64,000 nt of DNA from Alisma plantago-aquatica (Eukaryota > Streptophyta > Magnoliopsida > Alismatales > Alismataceae): assembly GCA_963693085.1 (NCBI GenBank), contig OY856409.1, positions 1,166,759,249-1,166,823,248 of the forward strand, given 5' to 3'. Below the pieces are notes generated by a model that was given only the letters and a program-made list of their open reading frames with translations, had not been told where the DNA came from and searched no databases. Shown piece after piece: positions 56,943 through 64,000 of this stretch. Each line of letters opens with the position of its first letter. The first letter of the stretch is position 1. Position numbers and translations under genes: made by a program.

Positions 56943-59900
56943 CGTAATGATAACCATCAACTAGCTCATGGTTAGTGATTGTGGTAGAGTAATCAACTAT
57001 TTTTATGGTGGATGAGATTTAACTCCCCTCAGGGGATGGTATGCATAATATTTCTCAACAAAATGATAAAACTAGGGGTCAAATGATTAATCAAGTGAAT
57101 CCCAACTGAGGCTAGTGACTATAGTTGATTAACCACCTACATCCCTAGGGTGTCATGGTTTGAAGAGAATCTAGGCTTATTTAGTACCCTTGAACTCATC
57201 TTTAATGATATAACTATTATCTGATTTGAAAATTTTTTCTTGTAATGACTCCCCTCTTGGAATGAGGTGGTAAAACAAAGGGATTGAACTCCTTCTATAC
57301 CTATACTGATACCCATTGATAACAAAAATTGTAATGGGTGGTGGTCAATTTTGGGTAATAGTTGAGGACCGTATAGATATGAGCATGAAAGAGGTCTAAT
57401 GGTCAAGCTTTAGGTCATAGTTGAGGACCATGGTTGGAGATCTTAAGTGGGCCATGTGCCACTAGGTGCCATATCAATTATATTAGAAGTTATATCAAGA
57501 TTTATACTATGTGAAATGTTCAGAACATGAGTTTGGAATTATTATATAAGTAGGAAGCGAATTATGAGATCAATATTTTAGCATACTTTTTAATAAATTG
57601 TGAAATTTTCTTTTTGAAGCGATTAATTTGAGTTGGTTGGTTCTTCAAGGAGGTAAATCACAACCAAACATGCAAGCAACTCAAGACTAAAATAAAAGTT
57701 GAGCATGATTTTCTCATGGATTCATACATAAATTTGGCAACCTTTCAATGTAATGTTGGAGACTAGGGAAAGGGTTGAAGCATTTTGAAGGGTTTCTAAG
57801 AATTAAAGGCAAAGAATAATAAAAAAATTGATTGGATGTGGACAACCTTTCATCAAACACATTAGGGTTCCAACATGAGTGGTGGCTCTGGATAGGCAGC
57901 CACATTTTGGGAAGCCTTTCGGTGAAGACTGCATAGAAAGATCTTATAATGGTTTACAACTGTCCCGAGTGCAAATTTTAGCATCCTTCCAACACAAAGT
58001 AGTCCACCAAAATAATGGAAGTCAACCACCCAATACAAAATAGGTGCATGGGTAAATTTGTAAACCTAATGGTGGGGGTGTGGGCTTGTTAAAATGTTGA
58101 GGTAAGATGGTTGGAGGGATTTGAGATAGACTGGCACTCATTTTTTAGATACACAAGTTACTAGGCATGCAAAGAGCAAGTGTATGGATTTTACTTTTTT
58201 TGAAGCAAACCCATTACAAATAAGAAAAGGGAAACTAAAAGAAAATGGGAAACTTCAATGCAAATAAGAAACTTTCATTCCTTTCCCAAAATAAATCATT
58301 CATGTGAGAAAGCATACAATCAATAGAAAAGAATCTTTCTCACAATAGAAGGAATCTCTTATTGTTCCCACCTTTTTTTAGTTTATTTTAAAAGAAAGAT
58401 AAAAAAATGAAGAAGCGAATGTGATACCTCATAAGGGAAGTGCATGAGAAACCCAAAAAGAAAAGTGGGCAAAATCCCTTAAAAAAGAAGCAATTCTAAA
58501 AAGGGAAGCAAACACAAACCCTAATAAAAGGAGAAAAGGAAAAAGCTAGATACCTTAACAAATGTATGATAGGAAGAAGGGCCCGAGGATAGAGAAACAA
58601 CATGAGGATCTAGGTTATTATGATACATTGGATTCTATAGAGGGTATTATCTGGAGGAATGCTTGGTTTCGCCGCTCTAACCTTGTCTCTTTCCTTTGTC
58701 AAAAAAAGTAAAGAAAATAGAAAATAGATAAAACTAACTTGGACCAAACAAGAACATTAAGAAAACCAAAACAAATAGGGGAAATCAAACCAGATCATAT
58801 AGAGGTTCCCAATGGATAGCCAGACTCTTTACCCACCTAAACAAATCTTCCAATGAAGCTATACAGTTGCATAAAACACAATAAAATGATAAAATAATAA
58901 AGCTTAGAGTCACCACTAATTTTAAATAAGGAAAATAGAGTAATGCATTCAAACCAGTGAAACATACAAGAAAACCCAAACTGGACTCCTCCTTAGGGGG
59001 CATAAGAAAAGGTTGCAAAGTGTGACCAAAAATCAAATTAAAGAATATTATTATGAGTGGAGAAGGGGTAACACCCCACATCGCCAAATATCTAGGTATT
59101 CAAACCTTTCTCAGTGACCTCAAGTTAAAAACAATTTTAGGTTTAATTTAAAGTAATAAAGTGATAAAAAATGAAAAAAAAAGATATTTTTGGTTTGTAG
59201 AAGTTTGGGACTAGAGACAGATGTGACTTTCCCATCATCACCCTAAAGATCCTAATGTTGTAGGTGTGGGGTTCTAATTGCCTAGGGATGTCACACAAAG
59301 GATATCCATATTGGGATGTTAGGACCAATGCACAGGGAAAAGAGAAAATGATAGAGAAAATGATTCTGGATGAGAAATATTCAATCTATTTTGAGTAATA
59401 AAATCAAGCATGATTTAAATTAAATTACATAAGAGTAAATATGAGTTATTCAACTGGTAGGCAGGAGTAGTATAATAAGAAATTATGCATAAATATGCAT
59501 ATGTAGAGATCATAGTAGTTATAATCATATTTGAATAGATCATGTCAGTTATTACTATCACTACGCTACCTAACAATAATTAAAGAATAGTTGTTCTTGG
59601 AAGGATCCTTGAGTCACTTGAAAAACTAAAAGTAAAAGGGGAGTTATTCGATCCTTAGCTTTAGGAGAGTCAAAAGGGGCCCTAGATACAATGGTAGTAG
59701 GCGAGTGTTTATAGGATAGAATTAATGTTTGATGTACCTTATGGAATCTTCTGGATAGGCCAGTAAAGGGATGTGATCTGTGGGGCCAACCAAACTTTGA
59801 ACACTTGATTCCAACATGTGGCACATCAGAAAGATCGTGCAGCTCCATTAGGGGTTCCCATGCAAGATATAGTCGGTATTCATATCCTATATTTTTGGTC

Positions 59901-60355
59901 TTTTCTGGAAAGTTATAGGGATTTTCAGATATAATCAATTTAGATTGTGAGATTGATTCATATATGGAATAAAACTCAATATGAAAAAATGAAGAAAGAT
60001 AAAGGGGTATATTTTGTGGATTATTCTTCATTATTATCCTAAAGATATAGGATTTTGAAGATAATGGAAATTGAATATTTGTGAGATGTAAAAATGGATA
60101 TTTTATTGAGGATAATCCAACTGGGAAACTTTTTGGAAAAAAGGCTTATAAGAACTCAATTAAAAGGAAAATTTCACTTATTAATTGAGAAAAATATCTT
60201 TTGTATTAAAATCCCCAAACTTTTGAAAATTGGCAAAATGAGTTGATTAATTAGGTGGAAAATTATGAAAAAATGCAGAATAAATGTAATAAATCCATAA
60301 TTTTCTAGGGAATTGATCTATTATTGGTCATTTATAAATAACTAACAATGTGGTG
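56943..60355. other. Unassigned interspersed sequence
   Basis: No recognisable gene. Minus frames at 57137-57406 (89 codons), 58785-59087 (100 codons, hydrophobic) and 59570-60031 (153 codons) have no motif I know. 58190-58530 is A-rich. The left part is the right half of the DNA into which the Athila-type element inserted. Decayed LTR or transposon sequence is likely, but no boundary was found. Confidence 0.35.
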
Positions 60356-62700
60356 TCAAAATAACTCTTTAAACATAGGCCACCAAATAATCATTAAGGT
60401 ATTTTTCACCCATTCCATTCCACAACAACACTTTACAATTTTTGTCATAGAAATTACTCTCTCAAGTGATGTAGTTGTAATATGTTGAAGCATTACTATC
60501 TTCAGAAGATGATAAAATAAATGAACATCCTTAACTTTCTTCATCACCACCATGTTATGGATTTTTTTGTGAGTCTATGCAATTCTTTGTAAGTAAGATT
60601 ATTATGAGAATAATATATATACTCATCAAGATGAATCTCAATATCTCAATATCTTGTAAGATGAAATATGATGATAGAATGTGCAACCCTACCTAGCGTG
60701 TCTTCATTATAAGCACTAAACTCATCACATGATCAAGAGATACAACACATAATGGCCATTTGGTGTTTCTCTCATTAAAGAGGTCATTGAGATTATTCAA
60801 TAAAAAATACTTCAAAGTGTTGGATGTGTCAAACTAGAAAAAAAATAAGTTATTCTTAGGCTCCTAGACATGTCTTATTCTTCCTAGCATAACATAGGCA
60901 TCATCTATGTTCTTAAATGGTAGTTCACACTTTGTGCAAAAGTCATTAACCTTGTTAATGGAAGACTCCCATACACATAATCATTTCTTAATAAATTCTA
61001 CACACATTTCTTGTGTTATCAAGACTCATGGTATAGGAAAGATCCTAATATTTTCATTGTAATGCATTTGATACTTCATGAGTTATGTCCAAGAGTTTCT
61101 TCATCATAAGCATCATGATACAAAATCAACAGTCTCCATATCTAGGATATATTTGAGGGCCTTTTATTGATGTTTTTATTAAAAATATGTAAAACCTTGA
61201 CAACATATGGGCACTTAACTTTTAGTTGAACCGAAGTGTTGTGATGTGAACCCCATCAAGTAGAAACAAATCATTTAAAGCAGAATTCTTGGTTTTTCTC
61301 CCCTTCCCAAAGTTCATATATTTCAAGTGTTTTGTTCACTCTCTCTACTTCTTGGGCATAAAGGTAGTCAGTCTGCTTACATGAGCCATCAATGAAATCC
61401 AGTACTCGATGAACCATTTCAAATAGATAAGTTACTAGAAATTATTTTAAGCAATTTAAACAAGTATTAACTGTAATTGATGAGCAAAATAATGAATATA
61501 AAAGGCACACTTGTTATCTCTTAGTAAAGTTTTCAAACCATTGAATTCTCCTTTCATATTTCTTGAATCATCATACCATTGCCTCTCACAACATTGACAT
61601 ACAAGTCAATTTTTTTGAAAAGGTCTTCTTTGGTTGTCTTAATTGACTTATTTCTTGTATCAATAATATGAACCAAATTAAGAAATCTTTCAATTATCAT
61701 ACCTTTCATGTCAAAAAATTGAAGAACCTCAATCATTTGTTCTTCAATTAGATATGTCATGTTCATCATCAACCATGATTATAAACAAACCATCACAACT
61801 AAATGTATGACAAATGGTGTCCTTAAAAACTAGACTTAAAATGACATTGTTTATATATTTGTTAATTTCAGAAGAAGTTTTTAGGGTCATTGTTGACTAA
61901 ACTTTATTAATTTCAACTCCTTGATATGCAATAAAGTGAAGTATCTCAATAATAATTTTCTAATTTTTTGATGTCACAGGCTTGTCATGAGTCATGAAAA
62001 TCCAGCCTCTAATTAAAAATGAATCTTATGCAATCAATGGTTGCTTTTATCCTTAATCAATATTCATTATTTTGTTCTTTTGTATTCCTATATCTAGGAA
62101 CAATTAATCATTGATTATTATCAATTTAGGATTGACATTTTTTAGTTACTGCATTGTAAGGACTTGTTGAACCACTTACATGATTATTGAGTCTCTTTTT
62201 ATGTTTCAAATATCTAGATCCTTCACTGATAAATTTTTAGATTTGTATGAGAGGAGGGAAAATATTAACACAATAGAAAAAATATTGCATCTTTGGCAAC
62301 ACTATATTCCAACCAATTTCTATGTTAATCAGAACAACATTTTTTACAAATCATGTCTCTTGGATCCAATGATTCTTGTTGGTAATTCATAATTACTCAG
62401 TTAGTGAGGTCCAATTTCTAGTTATGCCCTTCTAAGGACATCATGTACATTAGGGTGATAAGGTCAAATTGTAGGTGTAAATTTGGGATCACATATAATA
62501 TCATCTATATTGAAGTCGAGCCCGTCACTGACAAATTGAGACTCAAGTTGGGAAATTGGTGTAGTGTAATCCACTTCACTACTAGGCCCACTTTCTCTCA
62601 CACTAATTGATGATTCTACATAGCATGTTTTCTTAGCTAGAAACTTGTCCATCATTGAGAGATTCATATTTAAATGAACAATAAAAATGTATATCAATAA
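60356..62700 (-). pseudogene. hAT-superfamily transposase relic (DUF4371 type)
   Basis: Read from high to low coordinates: an N-terminal piece at 62464-62697 (real start probably MDKFLAKKT) like the start of plant TTF-type/ZMYM1-like proteins; a DUF4371 piece at 61554-61772 with VLQFFDMKGMIIERFL, LFKKIDLYV and VRG; and a C-terminal dimerisation piece at 60356-60553 with TTTSLERVISMTKIVK (family ATVERAFSAMKIVK). Between them only traces remain across many stops. Such proteins derive from hAT transposases that cut and paste DNA; some are domesticated, but this copy is plainly dead. No terminal inverted repeats or 8-bp target duplication could be located. Confidence 0.75.
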
Positions 62701-62769
62701 AAATAGAAAGCACTAAAAGTAGAAGTAACTAATAAAAGAATATGTATATGGAAATCTGTAAAAGTTTCA

Positions 62770-64000
62770 TCTCTTAGAATCATATATATTGAACATTTTC
62801 AGCACTTTGTCAATATATGTATTTTGATTTAGACCAAGAATCCCTATAGATCTATCTTCATAGATCTTGATTTCTATAGTATAGGATGTTTCTTCTCATA
62901 CCTTGATGGATAGGGTGTTTTCCAACCATGTTATAACCAACTACAGAGTAGGGATGTCATTGTTCATCAATAGTATGCCATCTACATACAATATGAGGAA
63001 TACAATTATGCTACCACTAACCTTTTTATAAACATAAGGTTCATATTCATTTTGGATAAAACAAACTATTTGACTTTCTCATAAAACAAAGATTCTGACT
63101 CTGATACAATGTCTTCAATCTATAGATTGACCTTTACAACTTACAAACTTTCTGGCTTCATTTTGAGCAAAAACCTCTTAAGTTGTGTAGTGTACTCATC
63201 CTAAACTATATTCCTAATAAGGAAAATGGTTTTAAATTTCATCTTCTAGATTCATAGTCATAATAAGTTGCCATGGAAAATAAGGTCCTTATAGATTTAA
63301 CCATGGTAACTAGTTAAATTGTTTCATAATAGTCAATACCTTGAACTTGATTGAAACCTTCTGCAACCAATTGACCATTATAGGATTGTACATTACCATC
63401 CTTATCATTCATTTTTTGAAAACCCATATGTACCCTATGGGTTTTACCCCTTTAGGTGGATCCACTATAGTCCATACCTTGTTAGTATACACAAACTCCA
63501 TCTCAGATCCTCATGGATTCTAGCCTTTTTTCAGAATTTAACACCCCTGAATAACCTCATTGTAGGTTGTTGGTTCATCATCATCCATGACTAAGACACG
63601 TCTTGTTGAGTCATGAGAAATATAAACATCTTCGCCTCAAGAAGTGCCCTAGTAAACCTTCAAGTATTTTGTCTTATAGGAGGAAGCTGAGATTCCACAA
63701 CATTTTGTGATTCCTCTTATTCCACATTGACAATATTAAAAGGGAATGATTAGACTATTGATATCACTAAGATGCACCCCTTTTTTAGGAGCTCATCAGT
63801 AAGACTACAGTCAAGCCTGCTCGGCCCAGAGTAGTACTATGACAAATGACCTATTAGAAGTTGATCCAAGGTTGTGCATGATTAAGGACAAAGTGTGCAA
63901 CTGAGGTTAGTGGTGGTCTTTGGGGTCAATCGTCATTCCCAAAACTCAACTTGAGCCATGAGTAGTGGGCCCGTGTATTATAAATGGCATCAGATCCAAT
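62770..64000 (-). pseudogene. Second copia relic: RT and preceding linker
   Basis: On the minus strand the text runs from a linker (DEPTTYNEV-like at about 63560-63600) to VWTIVDPPKGVKPIGYIWVFKK (63420-63490) and then, through stops, to NEYEPYVYKKVSGS (near 63030) and LILYVDGILL (near 62990), where the catalytic YVDD reads YVDG. It resembles the plus-strand copia RT at 38020-38760. The element probably extends past the window edge; no LTR was seen. Non-functional. Confidence 0.75.

Noticed and set aside
59570..60031. 153-codon minus frame as a gene
   Set aside because: No recognisable motif and no introns or neighbours to support it; kept as unassigned sequence.

Overview
This is a gene-poor, transposon-dense stretch of a plant nuclear genome, probably an angiosperm. 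The element types point there: CACTA (En/Spm) DNA transposons with TNP2 and a C48-protease gene, Athila/Tat-type Ty3 elements primed by tRNA-Asp, a Ty1/copia element primed by initiator tRNA-Met, and a DUF4371/hAT transposase relic. I cannot name the species. I found no intact host gene, tRNA, rRNA or CRISPR array. Almost all of the window is insertions within insertions, and several were resolved to the base by target-site duplications (TSDs).

Layout. 1-1618 is unassigned. A LINE-like retroinsertion lies at 1634-3107 (15-bp TSD). A decayed minus-strand Tat-lineage Ty3 relic (RT, integrase) fills 3123-7717. A minus-strand Athila-type Ty3 element with gag-protease but no pol spans about 7718-31070. 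Its low-coordinate LTR was split by an outer CACTA (7796-22647, TSD ACT), and that was split by an inner CACTA (8651-18819, TSD TAT). The other LTR copy (about 29033-31070) still carries the unoccupied target site. A plus-strand copia element runs from about 31080 to 41642. It has a truncated 5' LTR, a 1.9-kb 3' LTR, and a 2915-bp TGTAA...TTACA insertion (33427-36341, TSD CACAT) inside gag. A Tat-type gag relic lies at 41646-42500. A structurally complete 12.9-kb Athila-type element sits at 44008-56937 (minus strand, TSD GTAAG). It has both LTRs, PBS, PPT, gag-protease-RT, RNase H-integrase and an extra 3' ORF, all broken by stops and one frameshift. 56943-60350 is unassigned. An hAT relic (60356-62700) and a second, minus-strand copia relic (62770-64000) close the window.

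How the parts relate. The inner CACTA still encodes a near-complete TNP2 transposase and a 13-exon second gene, but both carry nonsense codons. The outer CACTA keeps only termini and non-transposase filler, so it depended on relatives. The complete Athila element could have supplied RT and integrase to relatives such as the pol-less one, but its own frames are now closed.

The most unusual signal is architectural. Both Athila-type elements carry arrays of short quasi-palindromes in the LTR, and a second array between pol and the LTR-proximal 3' region. The motif differs between the two elements: GTCGATA-N-TATCGAC in one, CACCAYGG-type in the other. I do not know of a description of this. The foldback-bearing 450-bp tandem repeats of the inner CACTA and a G-rich tract of about 240 bp in the outer one are also worth attention.
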